Positions 8,754 through 16,934 of a stretch of DNA of 64,000 bases are shown in pieces. Within the stretch, counting starts at the first letter, position 1, and each line of letters opens with the position of its first letter. Source of the DNA: JBAZDC01 sp041654595 (GTDB lineage Bacteria > Pseudomonadota > Gammaproteobacteria > Burkholderiales > Burkholderiaceae_B); contig CAZKBT010000004.1 in NCBI GenBank assembly GCA_964551305.1, forward strand, positions 17,846 to 81,845. Direction: 5' to 3'. Under the pieces are notes generated by a model, which was given only the letters and a program-made list of their open reading frames with translations, was not told the origin of the DNA and ran no database searches. Both the position numbers and the translations under genes were made by a program.

Positions 8754-9074
8754 ATGGAAAAGATCCGTAAAGGCGACGAAGTCATCGTGTTGACCGGGCG
8801 CGACAAAAAGCGCCGCGGCACGGTGCTGCGCCGTGTCGATGCCGACCACGTGCTGGTCGAAGGCATCAATGTCGTCAAGAAGCACGTCAAGGGCAATCCC
8901 ATGGCCGGCACGCAAGGCGGCATCATCGACAAGACCATGCCCATCCACATTTCCAATGTGGCGCTTTTCAATCCCGCCACCGGCAAGGCCGATCGCGTCG
9001 GGGTCAAAGAAGTCGACGGCAGCAAGGTCCGTGTATTCCGTTCCAGCGGCGCAGTCGTTGGCGCCAAGGCTTAA
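8754..9074 (+). CDS. rplX: 50S ribosomal protein L24
   Basis: L24, 106 residues, an early 23S rRNA-binding assembly initiator. The N-terminal KOW motif is clear (KGDEVIVLTGRDKKRRGTV), followed by VEGINVVKKHVKGNP and the C-terminal part IHISNVALFNP. Length is normal. A GTAAGGAGCC context provides the stop of rplN and the ribosome binding site for this gene, so translation is probably coupled along the operon. Confidence 0.98.
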   Translation: MEKIRKGDEVIVLTGRDKKRRGTVLRRVDADHVLVEGINVVKKHVKGNPMAGTQGGIIDKTMPIHISNVALFNPATGKADRVGVKEVDGSKVRVFRSSGAVVGAKA

Positions 9075-9086
9075 GGGGCGAAGAAC

Positions 9087-9626
9087 ATGGCTCGTTTACA
9101 AGAGTTTTACCGCAGCAAGGTCATTGCCGACCTGCAAGCCAAGTTTGGCTACAAAAGCGTCATGGAAGTGCCGCGCATCACCAAGATCACGCTGAACATG
9201 GGCGTGTCGGGTGCCGTGTCGGACAAGAAGGTTATCGAGCACGCCGTTTCCGATCTGTCCAAGATCGCCGGCCAGAAGCCCGTAATCACCAAGACGCGCA
9301 AGGCCATCGCGGGCTTCAAGATTCGCGAAAACTATCCTATCGGTTGCATGGTTACGTTGCGCGGTCAGCGCATGTATGAATTCCTGGATCGCCTGGTCGC
9401 CGTGGCCTTGCCGCGCGTGCGCGACTTCCGCGGCATCTCGGGCCGTGCATTCGACGGACGGGGCAACTACAACGTCGGGGTTAAAGAGCAAATCATTTTC
9501 CCCGAAATCGAATACGACAAAATCGACGCTGTTCGTGGTCTGAACATCAGCATCACTACAACGGCCAAGACGGACGAAGAAGCGAAAGCGCTGCTGACCG
9601 CTTTCAGCTTTCCGTTTCGTAACTAA
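9087..9626 (+). CDS. rplE: 50S ribosomal protein L5
   Basis: L5, 179 residues, binds 5S rRNA and helps dock it into the central protuberance. Recognisable stretches are MEVPRITKITLNMGVSGA, KARKAIAGFKIRE-like RKAIAGFKIRENYPIGC and FDGRGNYNVGVKEQIIFPEI. Length is standard. In E. coli the S8 protein represses the spc operon by binding near the start of this message; whether that applies here cannot be judged by eye. Confidence 0.98.
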   Translation: MARLQEFYRSKVIADLQAKFGYKSVMEVPRITKITLNMGVSGAVSDKKVIEHAVSDLSKIAGQKPVITKTRKAIAGFKIRENYPIGCMVTLRGQRMYEFLDRLVAVALPRVRDFRGISGRAFDGRGNYNVGVKEQIIFPEIEYDKIDAVRGLNISITTTAKTDEEAKALLTAFSFPFRN

Positions 9627-9637
9627 GGGGCGATGAC

Positions 9638-9943
9638 GTGGCTAAACTTTCCCTCATCAATCGCGATATCAAACGCGCCAAGCTGGTAGAAAAATTCGCC
9701 GCCAAGCGCGCTGCGCTGAAGGCGATAATCGACGATCAGTCCAAGACGGACGAAGAGCGCTACCAAGCTCGTTTGGCATTGCAACAACTTCCACGCAATT
9801 CGAACCCGACTCGCCAGCGCAACCGTTGTGTGGTGACAGGTCGCCCACGCGGGGTTTTCAGCAAGTTCGGTCTTACTCGTCACAAGCTGCGTGAAATGAC
9901 GCTGCGTGGCGAAGTGCCCGGCATGACTAAAGCCAGCTGGTAG
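9638..9943 (+). CDS. rpsN: 30S ribosomal protein S14 (zinc-independent form)
   Basis: S14, 101 residues, assembles late into the 30S head. It is the long form without the CxxC zinc ribbon, as shown by the length and the C-terminus GLTRHKLREMTLRGEVPGM. Translation starts at a GTG (9638) behind AAGGGG; the ATG five bases earlier is out of frame. It fits between rplE and rpsH as in most proteobacteria. Confidence 0.97.
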   Translation: MAKLSLINRDIKRAKLVEKFAAKRAALKAIIDDQSKTDEERYQARLALQQLPRNSNPTRQRNRCVVTGRPRGVFSKFGLTRHKLREMTLRGEVPGMTKASW

Positions 9944-9954
9944 GAGAAATACAC

Positions 9955-10350
9955 ATGAGCATGAGCGATCCCATCGCCGACATGTTGACCCGCGTGCGCA
10001 ACGCCCAAATGGTCAACAAGACGTCGGTAAGCATGCCCTCCTCCAAGGTGAAGGTAGCCATTGCTGCCGTGCTGAAGGATGAAGGTTACATTGACAGCTA
10101 CCAGGTGGTCGGCGATTCCGCCAAGCCGGTTCTGGAAATCACGTTGAAATACTATGCCGGTCGCCCGGTCATCGAGCGCATCGACCGCGTGTCGCGCCCT
10201 GGCCTGCGGATTTACAAAGGCAGCAAATCGATTCCTCAGGTCATGAACGGCCTGGGCGTCGCGATCGTGTCCACGCCCCGCGGCGTGATGACGGATCGCA
10301 AGGCGCGCGCCAACGGCGTGGGCGGCGAAGTGCTGTGCTACGTGGCATAA
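9955..10350 (+). CDS. rpsH: 30S ribosomal protein S8
   Basis: S8, 131 residues, a primary 16S rRNA-binding protein and, in E. coli, the translational repressor of the spc operon. MSDPIADMLTRVRNAQ and the C-terminal motif GGEVLCYVA are diagnostic. Two in-frame ATGs occur (9955 and 9961); the first is nearer an ideal distance from the GGAG upstream. Confidence 0.98.
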   Translation: MSMSDPIADMLTRVRNAQMVNKTSVSMPSSKVKVAIAAVLKDEGYIDSYQVVGDSAKPVLEITLKYYAGRPVIERIDRVSRPGLRIYKGSKSIPQVMNGLGVAIVSTPRGVMTDRKARANGVGGEVLCYVA

Positions 10351-10360
10351 GGAGAAACAC

Positions 10361-10894
10361 ATGTCACGCATAGCTAAGTATCCCGTTCCCGTTCCGAAAG
10401 GCGTCGAAGCCACGATCAGCGCCGGCCAGATCTCCGTCAAGGGTCCTTTGGGCACGCTGACGCAAGAGCTGAAAGGCGACGTGCTGGTTCGCCAGGAAGA
10501 CGGCCAACTGACGTTTGCGGTTGCCAACGATACCCGTGAGGCGAAAGCCATGTCGGGCACCCTGCGAGCCCTGGTGGCCAACATGGTTACCGGCGTGAGC
10601 AAGGGCTTCGAACGTCGTTTGAACCTGGTCGGCGTGGGTTTCCGCGCCCAGGTCCAAGGCGACGCCCTGAAACTGCAACTTGGTTTCTCGCACGATATCG
10701 TGCATCCCCTGCCGGCCGGCATCAAGGCCGAATGCCCGACCCAGACGGAAATCGTCATTAAGGGTTCGGACAAGCAGGCGGTTGGACAGGTGGCCGCTGA
10801 AATTCGCGCTTACCGCGAGCCGGAGCCCTACAAGGGCAAAGGCGTGCGCTACGCGGATGAGCGCGTCATCATCAAAGAAACCAAGAAGAAATAA
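10361..10894 (+). CDS. rplF: 50S ribosomal protein L6
   Basis: L6, 177 residues, binds 23S rRNA near the sarcin-ricin loop and the factor-binding site. MSRIAKYPVPVPKGVEA begins the protein, and the C-terminal motif YKGKGVRYADERVIIKETKKK-type ending (positions 157-177) is typical. Spacing to rpsH is ten bases with a GGAG site, consistent with one operon. Confidence 0.98.
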   Translation: MSRIAKYPVPVPKGVEATISAGQISVKGPLGTLTQELKGDVLVRQEDGQLTFAVANDTREAKAMSGTLRALVANMVTGVSKGFERRLNLVGVGFRAQVQGDALKLQLGFSHDIVHPLPAGIKAECPTQTEIVIKGSDKQAVGQVAAEIRAYREPEPYKGKGVRYADERVIIKETKKK

Positions 10895-10915
10895 GCACGC
10901 AGGCAAGGACGAATT

Positions 10916-11281
10916 ATGGACAAGAAAATTTCTCGTTTGCGCCGTGCTGTGGCGACTCGTCGGAAGATCAACGAACTGGGCGTGCATCGCCTGTCGATCT
11001 TCCGCTCGAATCTCCATATCTACGCAAACATCATCTCGCCCGAAGGCGATCGTGTGCTCGTCAGCGCTTCGACGCTGGAGCCAGAGGTTCGCAAAGAGCT
11101 GGCCGGCAAGAGCGTCAATGGGGGCAATGTTGTCGCCGCTGGCTTGATCGGCAAGCGAGTGGCCGAAAAAGCAAAAGCCGCCGGCATCGAGCAGGTTGCA
11201 TTTGACCGTTCGGGCTTTCGTTACCATGGCCGCGTCAAAGCGTTGGCCGATGCCGCGCGTGAAGCCGGCTTGAAATTCTAA
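10916..11281 (+). CDS. rplR: 50S ribosomal protein L18
   Basis: L18, 121 residues, binds 5S rRNA with L5 and L25. It carries the basic N-terminus MDKKISRLRRAVATRRK, the strand LSIFRSNLHIYANII and the C-terminal DRSGFRYHGRVKALADAARE. Length and order (rplF-rplR-rpsE) are standard. Confidence 0.98.
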   Translation: MDKKISRLRRAVATRRKINELGVHRLSIFRSNLHIYANIISPEGDRVLVSASTLEPEVRKELAGKSVNGGNVVAAGLIGKRVAEKAKAAGIEQVAFDRSGFRYHGRVKALADAAREAGLKF

Positions 11282-11296
11282 GCAAGGAATTGTCAA

Positions 11297-11818
11297 ATGG
11301 CTAAAGCACAAGGTAAGCACGCCGCCGAGAAGGAAAACGACGACGGCTTGCGTGAGAAAATGATTGCGGTCAACCGCGTCAGCAAAGTGGTCAAGGGTGG
11401 TCGCACCATGAGCTTCGCTGCGCTGACGGTGGTCGGTGATGGTGATGGACGTATCGGCATGGGCAAAGGAAAAGCCCGTGAAGTGCCCGTCGCCGTACAG
11501 AAAGCAATGGAACAGGCGCGTCGCGGCTTGCTGAAAGTCGCCCTGAAGAACGGCACGCTGCATCACACGGTCGTTGGCAAGCATGGTGCTTCGACCGTTC
11601 TCATTTCGCCGGCGGCGGAAGGTACCGGCGTGATCGCCGGCGGCCCGATGCGCGCCATTTTCGAAGTGATGGGTGTTCGTAACGTGGTCGCCAAGAGCCT
11701 GGGCTCCAGCAATCCTTACAACATGGTTCGCGCAACGCTGAACGGCTTGCGTGCCTGCTCGACTCCCGCCGACATCGCCGCCAAGCGCGGCAAGTCGGTG
11801 GAAGAAATTCTGGGGTAA
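11297..11818 (+). CDS. rpsE: 30S ribosomal protein S5
   Basis: S5, 173 residues, shapes the mRNA entry channel and translational accuracy. The double-stranded-RNA-like S5 domain (MIAVNRVSKVVKGGRTMSF) is followed by GKGKAREVPVAVQKAMEQAR and GPMRAIFEVMGVRNVVAKSLGS. The stop overlaps the region just before the rpmD start, leaving three bases between the genes. Confidence 0.98.
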   Translation: MAKAQGKHAAEKENDDGLREKMIAVNRVSKVVKGGRTMSFAALTVVGDGDGRIGMGKGKAREVPVAVQKAMEQARRGLLKVALKNGTLHHTVVGKHGASTVLISPAAEGTGVIAGGPMRAIFEVMGVRNVVAKSLGSSNPYNMVRATLNGLRACSTPADIAAKRGKSVEEILG

Positions 11819-11821
11819 ATC

Positions 11822-12007
11822 ATGGCACAGAAGCAAATTAAAGTTACGCTCGTGCGCTCTGTCATCGGCACCAAGCAGTCTCACCGCGAAACCGTGCGCG
11901 GTTTGGGCTTGGGGCGCGTGAACAGCAGCCGCGTATTGGTCGATACGCCCGAGGTTCGTGGAATGATCCGCAAGGTGGATTACCTCGTTACCGTCTCGGA
12001 AGCCTGA
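11822..12007 (+). CDS. rpmD: 50S ribosomal protein L30
   Basis: L30, 61 residues, a small single-domain 23S rRNA-binding protein. VTLVRSVIGTKQSHRETVRG and LGLGRVNSSRVLVDTPEVRG are signature stretches. Its place between rpsE and rplO confirms the call. The close spacing on both sides suggests coupled translation. Confidence 0.97.
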   Translation: MAQKQIKVTLVRSVIGTKQSHRETVRGLGLGRVNSSRVLVDTPEVRGMIRKVDYLVTVSEA

Positions 12008-12018
12008 AGGGAACCGAT

Positions 12019-12459
12019 ATGTCAGAAATTCAATTGAACACGCTGAAGCCTGCCGAAGGCAGCAAACACGCGAAACGCCGTGTCGGGCGTGGCATTGGCT
12101 CGGGCCTGGGCAAAACCGGCGGCCGCGGCCACAAAGGCCAGAAATCCCGTTCGGGCGGCTTCCATAAGGTCGGTTTCGAAGGCGGTCAAATGCCTTTGCA
12201 ACGCCGCTTGCCCAAGCGCGGGTTTACGCCTCTGGGCCGTCACCTGTATGCCGAAGTTCGCCTGTCCGACCTCGAGCGCCTGCCTGTCGACGATATCGAC
12301 GTCCAGGTTCTCAAGCAAGGCGGAGTGATCGGACAAGCCGTGCGCTACGTCAAAGTCATCAAGTCGGGTGAGTTGTCGCGCAAGGTCACGCTGAAAGGCG
12401 TGTCCGCCACGGCGGGCGCTCGCGCCAGCATCGAAGCCGCCGGCGGCTCGTTGGCTTGA
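12019..12459 (+). CDS. rplO: 50S ribosomal protein L15
   Basis: L15, 146 residues, binds 23S rRNA during late assembly. The glycine-arginine-rich N-terminus (RVGRGIGSGLGKTGGRGHKG) and EGGQMPLQRRLPKRGF are diagnostic. The C-terminal half carries the usual L15/L18e fold. It is followed 12 bases later by secY, the normal order. Confidence 0.98.
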   Translation: MSEIQLNTLKPAEGSKHAKRRVGRGIGSGLGKTGGRGHKGQKSRSGGFHKVGFEGGQMPLQRRLPKRGFTPLGRHLYAEVRLSDLERLPVDDIDVQVLKQGGVIGQAVRYVKVIKSGELSRKVTLKGVSATAGARASIEAAGGSLA

Positions 12460-12471
12460 TAAGGGGTCACA

Positions 12472-13797
12472 GTGGCTAAAGCTCAGGCACAGGCTAAAAC
12501 CGGATCCCGATACGGCGATTTGCGTCGCCGCGTCGTGTTCCTGTTGTTGGCCCTGGTTGTCTTCCGCTTGGGTACGCACATTCCTGTGCCGGGAATCAAT
12601 CCCGATGCGCTGTCCGAGTTGTTCCAGCAAAACCAGGGCGGCATCCTGGGCTTGTTCAACATGTTTTCGGGCGGCGCGCTGGAGCGGTTTTCCGTCTTCG
12701 CATTGGGAATCATGCCTTACATTTCGGCGTCCATCATCATGCAGTTGATGTCCGTCGTCGTGCCTACGCTGGAAGCCATCAAGAAAGAAGGCGAATCGGG
12801 TCGTCGCAAGATCACCCAGTACACGCGTTACGGCACCGTCTTTCTTGCCCTGTTCCAGGCCGTCGGCATTTCCGTCGCGCTGGAGTCGCAGCCAGGCTTG
12901 GTGATCGATCCCGGCATGCTGTTCCGCTTCACCACTATCGTTACCTTGGTGACCGGCACGATGTTCCTGATGTGGCTGGGCGAGCAGATAACCGAGCGAG
13001 GCATCGGCAACGGCATCTCCATCCTGATTTTCGCGGGCATCGTGGCGGGCTTGCCTAGCGCGCTGGCGGGCTTGCTGGATCTGGTTCGCACCGATGCGAT
13101 GTCCGTGCTGTCGGCGCTGTTCATCCTGGTGCTCGTCGTTGCGGTGACATACTTCGTCGTGTTCGTCGAGCGCGGTCAGCGCCGGATTACGGTGAACTAC
13201 GCCAAGCGCCAGGTCGGCAACAAGATCTATGGCGGACAGAGTTCGCATTTGCCGCTGAAGCTGAATATGTCCGGCGTGATTCCCCCGATCTTTGCCTCGT
13301 CGATCATCCTGCTGCCCGCGACGGTGACCAGCTGGTTCTCCAGCAACCCGAGCATGAGCTGGCTGAGCGACTTCGCAGCGGCCCTTGCCCCGCATCAGCC
13401 GTTGTACGTCACGCTGTTCTCGGCATTGATCATTTTCTTTTGTTTTTTCTACACGGCATTGGTTTTCAACAGTCGCGAGACGGCCGATAACCTGAAGAAG
13501 AGCGGTGCTTTCGTTCCCGGAATCCGTCCCGGCGAGCAGACTTCCAGGTACATCGACAAGATCCTGATGCGTTTGACCTTGGCCGGCGCCATTTACATCA
13601 CGTTGGTGTGCTTGCTGCCGGAGTTCATGCAGATGCGCTGGAATGTGCCCTTTTACTTTGGCGGCACGTCCCTGTTGATCATTGTTGTGGTTACGATGGA
13701 TTTCATGGCTCAGGCGCAAGCCTACATGATGTCCAACCAATACGACTCGTTGCTCAAGAAGGCCAACTTCAAGGGTGCGGGCTTGCCAATGCGGTAA
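12472..13797 (+). CDS. secY: preprotein translocase channel subunit SecY
   Basis: SecY, 441 residues, forms the SecYEG channel in the inner membrane. About ten hydrophobic transmembrane segments are visible. LGTHIPVPGINPDAL marks the N-terminal region, FSGGALERFSVFALGIMPYI and GIGNGISILIFAGIVAGLP are conserved, and VNYAKRQVG lies in a cytoplasmic loop. Translation starts at GTG 12472 behind AAGGGG. The stop codon lies seven bases before infA. Confidence 0.98.
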   Translation: MAKAQAQAKTGSRYGDLRRRVVFLLLALVVFRLGTHIPVPGINPDALSELFQQNQGGILGLFNMFSGGALERFSVFALGIMPYISASIIMQLMSVVVPTLEAIKKEGESGRRKITQYTRYGTVFLALFQAVGISVALESQPGLVIDPGMLFRFTTIVTLVTGTMFLMWLGEQITERGIGNGISILIFAGIVAGLPSALAGLLDLVRTDAMSVLSALFILVLVVAVTYFVVFVERGQRRITVNYAKRQVGNKIYGGQSSHLPLKLNMSGVIPPIFASSIILLPATVTSWFSSNPSMSWLSDFAAALAPHQPLYVTLFSALIIFFCFFYTALVFNSRETADNLKKSGAFVPGIRPGEQTSRYIDKILMRLTLAGAIYITLVCLLPEFMQMRWNVPFYFGGTSLLIIVVVTMDFMAQAQAYMMSNQYDSLLKKANFKGAGLPMR

Positions 13798-13804
13798 AAA
13801 GAAA

Positions 13805-14023
13805 ATGGCGAAAGACGACGTCATTCAAATGCAAGGAGAGGTCATAGAAAACCTCCCCAACGCAACGTTTCGCGTCAAGCTGGAGAATGGCCACGTCGTT
13901 CTAGGCCATATTTCAGGCAAGATGCGTATGCATTACATCCGGATTTTGCCGGGCGACAAGGTCACAGTGGAGCTCACGCCCTATGATCTATCGCGAGCAA
14001 GAATTGTTTTCCGCTCTAAATAA
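13805..14023 (+). CDS. infA: translation initiation factor IF-1
   Basis: IF-1, 72 residues, binds the 30S A site during initiation. It is a single S1/OB-fold: MAKDDVIQMQGEVIENLPNA, NGHVVLGHISGKMRMHYIRI and PGDKVTVELTPYDLSRARI. I chose ATG 13805, which gives the universal start MAKDD; an upstream in-frame start would overlap secY. Having infA between secY and rpmJ is common outside the enteric bacteria. Confidence 0.97.
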   Translation: MAKDDVIQMQGEVIENLPNATFRVKLENGHVVLGHISGKMRMHYIRILPGDKVTVELTPYDLSRARIVFRSK

Positions 14024-14054
14024 GCGGGCGGTTACAGGAAATTAGGAGTCAACC

Positions 14055-14168
14055 ATGAAGGTAATGGCATCGGTAAAGCGGATTTGCCGCAACTGCAAAA
14101 TCATCAAGCGGCATGGTGTGGTGCGTGTCATTTGCACCGACCCACGTCATAAGCAGCGTCAAGGCTAA
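14055..14168 (+). CDS. rpmJ: 50S ribosomal protein L36 (zinc-binding form)
   Basis: A 37-residue gene starting at ATG 14055 behind TTAGGAG. The translation begins MKVMASVKRICRNCKIIKR and ends HKQRQG. Three cysteines (C11, C14, C27) and H32 form the zinc ribbon of the C+ L36 form. It lies between infA and rpsM in the expected order and is too short for many automatic gene lists. Confidence 0.97.
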   Translation: MKVMASVKRICRNCKIIKRHGVVRVICTDPRHKQRQG

Positions 14169-14202
14169 GGCCGAAGCGCAACGGATTTAACAAGGAACAG
14201 AC

Positions 14203-14568
14203 ATGGCCCGTATTGCTGGCATAAACATTCCGCCACACCAACACGCCGAAATCGGACTGACGGCTATTTTTGGTATTGGTCGCACCCGCGCTCGCAAGAT
14301 CTGCGAAGCGTCAGGCATCGAACCTTCCAAGAAGGTGAAGGACCTGACCGACGCCGAGCTCGAGCGTATCCGTGAACACCTGAGCGTATTCGCGGTCGAG
14401 GGCGACCTGCGTCGTGAAGTGCAACTGTCGATCAAGCGCTTGATCGATCTGGGAACGTATCGTGGCATGCGCCACAAACGCGGCCTGCCCGTGCGCGGCC
14501 AGCGTACTCGCACGAACGCGCGTACCCGCAAGGGCCCGCGTCGCGCAGCGGCTTCCCTGAAGAAATAA
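14203..14568 (+). CDS. rpsM: 30S ribosomal protein S13
   Basis: S13, 121 residues, sits in the 30S head and contacts P-site tRNA and bridges to L5. MARIAGINIPPHQHAEIGLT and the C-terminal RGQRTRTNARTRKGPRR are diagnostic. It opens the alpha-operon part of the cluster (rpsM-rpsK-rpsD-rpoA-rplQ). Confidence 0.98.
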   Translation: MARIAGINIPPHQHAEIGLTAIFGIGRTRARKICEASGIEPSKKVKDLTDAELERIREHLSVFAVEGDLRREVQLSIKRLIDLGTYRGMRHKRGLPVRGQRTRTNARTRKGPRRAAASLKK

Positions 14569-14582
14569 TCGAGGAATAGAAG

Positions 14583-14984
14583 ATGGCGAAAGCTTCCAAC
14601 AGCGGCGCAGCTCGCGTACGCAAGAAAATCAAGAAAAACGTTTCGGACGGCATCGCGCACGTCCATGCGTCTTTCAACAATACGATCATTACGATCACTG
14701 ATCGCCAGGGCAACGCGCTGTCTTGGGCGACATCGGGCGGTGCGGGCTTCAAGGGCTCGCGTAAATCTACGCCTTTCGCCGCGCAGGTTGCCGCTGAAAG
14801 CGTGGGTCGCGTGGCGTTGGAATACGGAATCAAAACGCTTGAAGTACGCATCAAGGGCCCAGGCCCAGGTCGCGAGTCTTCCGTGCGTGCTCTGAATGCC
14901 CTGGGCATCAAAATCACCAGCATTTCAGACATCACGCCGGTGCCGCACAATGGTTGCCGTCCGCCCAAGCGTCGTCGCATGTAA
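14583..14984 (+). CDS. rpsK: 30S ribosomal protein S11
   Basis: S11, 133 residues, lies on the 30S platform by the mRNA exit site. Hallmarks are HVHASFNNTIITITDRQGNA, GFKGSRKSTPFAAQVAAE and the C-terminus ITPVPHNGCRPPKRRRM-type ending. Length is normal and the gene sits 14 bases after rpsM. Confidence 0.98.
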   Translation: MAKASNSGAARVRKKIKKNVSDGIAHVHASFNNTIITITDRQGNALSWATSGGAGFKGSRKSTPFAAQVAAESVGRVALEYGIKTLEVRIKGPGPGRESSVRALNALGIKITSISDITPVPHNGCRPPKRRRM

Positions 14985-14995
14985 GGGGAAGAATC

Positions 14996-15619
14996 TTGGC
15001 ACGTTATATTGGTCCTAAATGCAAGCTCTCGCGCCGCGAGGGTACCGATCTGTTCCTGAAGAGCGCTCGTCGCTCGCTGGAATCGAAGTGTAAAATTGAA
15101 TCCAAGCCTGGACAGCATGGACGTACGTCGGGTGCCCGCACCTCCGACTACGGCACGCAGCTGCGCGAGAAGCAAAAGCTCAAGCGCATGTACGGCGTTC
15201 TGGAAAAGCAGTTCCGCAAGTACTTTGCCGAAGCAGAGCGTCGCCGTGGCAACACGGGCGAGACCCTGATTCAACTGCTGGAATCGCGCTTGGATAATGT
15301 CGTCTATCGCATGGGCTTTGGCTGCACCCGCGCCGAAGCGCGCCAGCTGGTCAATCACCGCGCGATCGAATTGAACGGCCACACCGCCGACATCGCGTCG
15401 ATGCTGATCAAGGCCGGTGACGTCATTACCGTTCGTGAAAAGGCCAAAGGCCAGGCTCGCATCCGTGAATCCCTGGATCTGGCTTCCGGCCAAGGTTTCC
15501 CGCAGTGGGTCGAAGTCGATCCGTCCAAGCTGACCGGCACGTTCAAGCAGGTTCCCGACCGCGTTGATGTTGCTCGCGACATCAACGAGTCGATGGTCGT
15601 CGAATTGTATTCGCGCTAA
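14996..15619 (+). CDS. rpsD: 30S ribosomal protein S4 (TTG start)
   Basis: S4, 207 residues, is a primary 16S rRNA-binding protein and, in E. coli, the translational repressor of the alpha operon. The start is TTG at 14996 (Leu codon decoded as Met), giving the universal N-terminus ARYIGPKCKLSRREGTDLF; AAGGGGAAG lies just upstream. An in-frame ATG at 14954 would overlap rpsK by 31 bases and add 14 residues not found in the family. The S4 RNA-binding domain is visible at LESRLDNVVYRMGFGCTRAE. Cysteine use near the N-terminus (one Cys, not a CxxC set) indicates the zinc-free form. Confidence 0.96.
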   Translation: MARYIGPKCKLSRREGTDLFLKSARRSLESKCKIESKPGQHGRTSGARTSDYGTQLREKQKLKRMYGVLEKQFRKYFAEAERRRGNTGETLIQLLESRLDNVVYRMGFGCTRAEARQLVNHRAIELNGHTADIASMLIKAGDVITVREKAKGQARIRESLDLASGQGFPQWVEVDPSKLTGTFKQVPDRVDVARDINESMVVELYSR

Positions 15620-15656
15620 TCTGCCGGCCCGTACAGTCACTTGGTATTTTCGCAGG

Positions 15657-15688
15657 GCCCACTTTACCGAGATGATCGGGGAGTGGGC
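15657..15688 (+). terminator. stem-loop between rpsD and rpoA (attenuator-like)
   Basis: GCCCACT (15657-15663) pairs with AGTGGGC (15682-15688), and inside them CCGA pairs with TCGG around a GATGA loop. Only three T residues follow, so it is not a strong intrinsic terminator. It sits in a 153-base gap within an otherwise tightly packed operon, where it could reduce read-through or act in regulation of rpoA. Confidence 0.45.
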
Positions 15689-15772
15689 TTTGCGCCGTCC
15701 CGCCGGCAGCACAGCCGGTTTTCCATCAGCCTTATCGGTGTAACGAGCCGAGGGTATTGAGAAGGAACACAT

Positions 15773-16759
15773 ATGTCGTCACAAGGTTTTCTTAAGCCGC
15801 GCACCATCGAAGTCGAATCCGTAGGCAAGAATCACGCCAAGGTCGTCATGGAGCCTTTCGAGCGGGGCTACGGCCATACGCTGGGCAACGCGCTGCGCCG
15901 CATTCTGCTGTCTTCCATGACGGGCTATGCGCCCACCGAAGTCCAGATCACGGGCGTGGTCCATGAATATTCCACGCTGGCAGGCGTGCGCGAAGATGTC
16001 GTCGATATCCTGCTGAACCTGAAAGGCGTGGTATTCAAGCTGCACAATCGCGAAGAAGTGACCTTGACCTTGCGCAAGAATGGTCCCGGCACCGTCCTTG
16101 CCAGCGACATCGAATTGCCGCACGACGTCGAGATCATCAACCCTGATCATGTCATCGCTACGCTGACCGACGCCGGAAAGCTGGAAATGCAGATCAAGGT
16201 CGACCAGGGCAGAGGATATATTCCGGGCAACGTCCGCGCGTTGTCGGATGACCGCACGCATACGATCGGCCGCATCGTGCTGGACGCATCGTACAGCCCC
16301 GTGCGCCGTGTCAGCTACACGGTCGAAAGTGCGCGCGTCGAGCAGCGCACCGACTTGGACAAATTGATTCTGGATATCGAGACCAACGGCGTCATTTCGC
16401 CCGAGGAAGCCGTGCGTCAATCGGCCCGCTTGCTGATGGACCAGATTTCGGTATTCGCCGCGTTGGAAGGCGCCGGCGATTCGTATGAAGCACCGACGCG
16501 TGGCGCGCCGCAGATCGATCCCGTCCTGCTGCGTCCGGTCGACGATCTGGAGCTCACGGTGCGTTCCGCCAATTGCTTGAAAGCGGAAAACATTTATTAC
16601 ATCGGCGACCTGATCCAGCGTACCGAAAACGAATTGCTCAAGACGCCCAACCTGGGCCGCAAGTCGTTGAACGAAATCAAGGAAGTCTTGGCGGCGCGTG
16701 GCCTGACCTTGGGCATGAAGCTCGAGAACTGGCCCCCGCTCGGCCTGGAACGTCCCTGA
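15773..16759 (+). CDS. rpoA: RNA polymerase alpha subunit
   Basis: Alpha subunit, 328 residues. The N-terminal assembly domain contains PFERGYGHTLGNALRRILLS, the contact region for beta and beta-prime. The C-terminal domain (about 245-328) has the DNA and activator-binding helices, including RSANCLKAENIYYIGDL and NLGRKSLNEIKEVLAARGL. Length is one or two residues from E. coli. The gene lies in the usual place between rpsD and rplQ. Confidence 0.98.
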   Translation: MSSQGFLKPRTIEVESVGKNHAKVVMEPFERGYGHTLGNALRRILLSSMTGYAPTEVQITGVVHEYSTLAGVREDVVDILLNLKGVVFKLHNREEVTLTLRKNGPGTVLASDIELPHDVEIINPDHVIATLTDAGKLEMQIKVDQGRGYIPGNVRALSDDRTHTIGRIVLDASYSPVRRVSYTVESARVEQRTDLDKLILDIETNGVISPEEAVRQSARLLMDQISVFAALEGAGDSYEAPTRGAPQIDPVLLRPVDDLELTVRSANCLKAENIYYIGDLIQRTENELLKTPNLGRKSLNEIKEVLAARGLTLGMKLENWPPLGLERP

Positions 16760-16778
16760 TAGCCGGCAAGTAAATCTG

Positions 16779-16802
16779 GAGCCGAGCCTAGGAGCTCGGT
16801 TC
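16779..16802 (+). other. stem-loop between rpoA and rplQ
   Basis: GAGCCGAGC (16779-16787) can pair with GCTCGGTTC (16794-16802), nine pairs including one G-T, around a six-base loop. No T-tract follows, so termination is unlikely. It lies in a 175-base gap before rplQ and may be an mRNA processing or stability element. Confidence 0.4.
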
Positions 16803-16934
16803 CATGCAAAGCCGCAGAATCCAGGCACGTATTTTGTGCTAAAGTTCTGCCCTCACACAGGCCCGCGGCATAGTCGATAGAAGAGCCTGCCAATCAACGG
16901 AATCTCCGTTTAATCAAGATTCAAAGGAATTGTT

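Noticed and set aside
12022..13824. Long minus-strand open frame opposite rplO and secY
   Set aside because: Antisense to universally conserved genes, His/Gln-rich, no ribosome site or domain.
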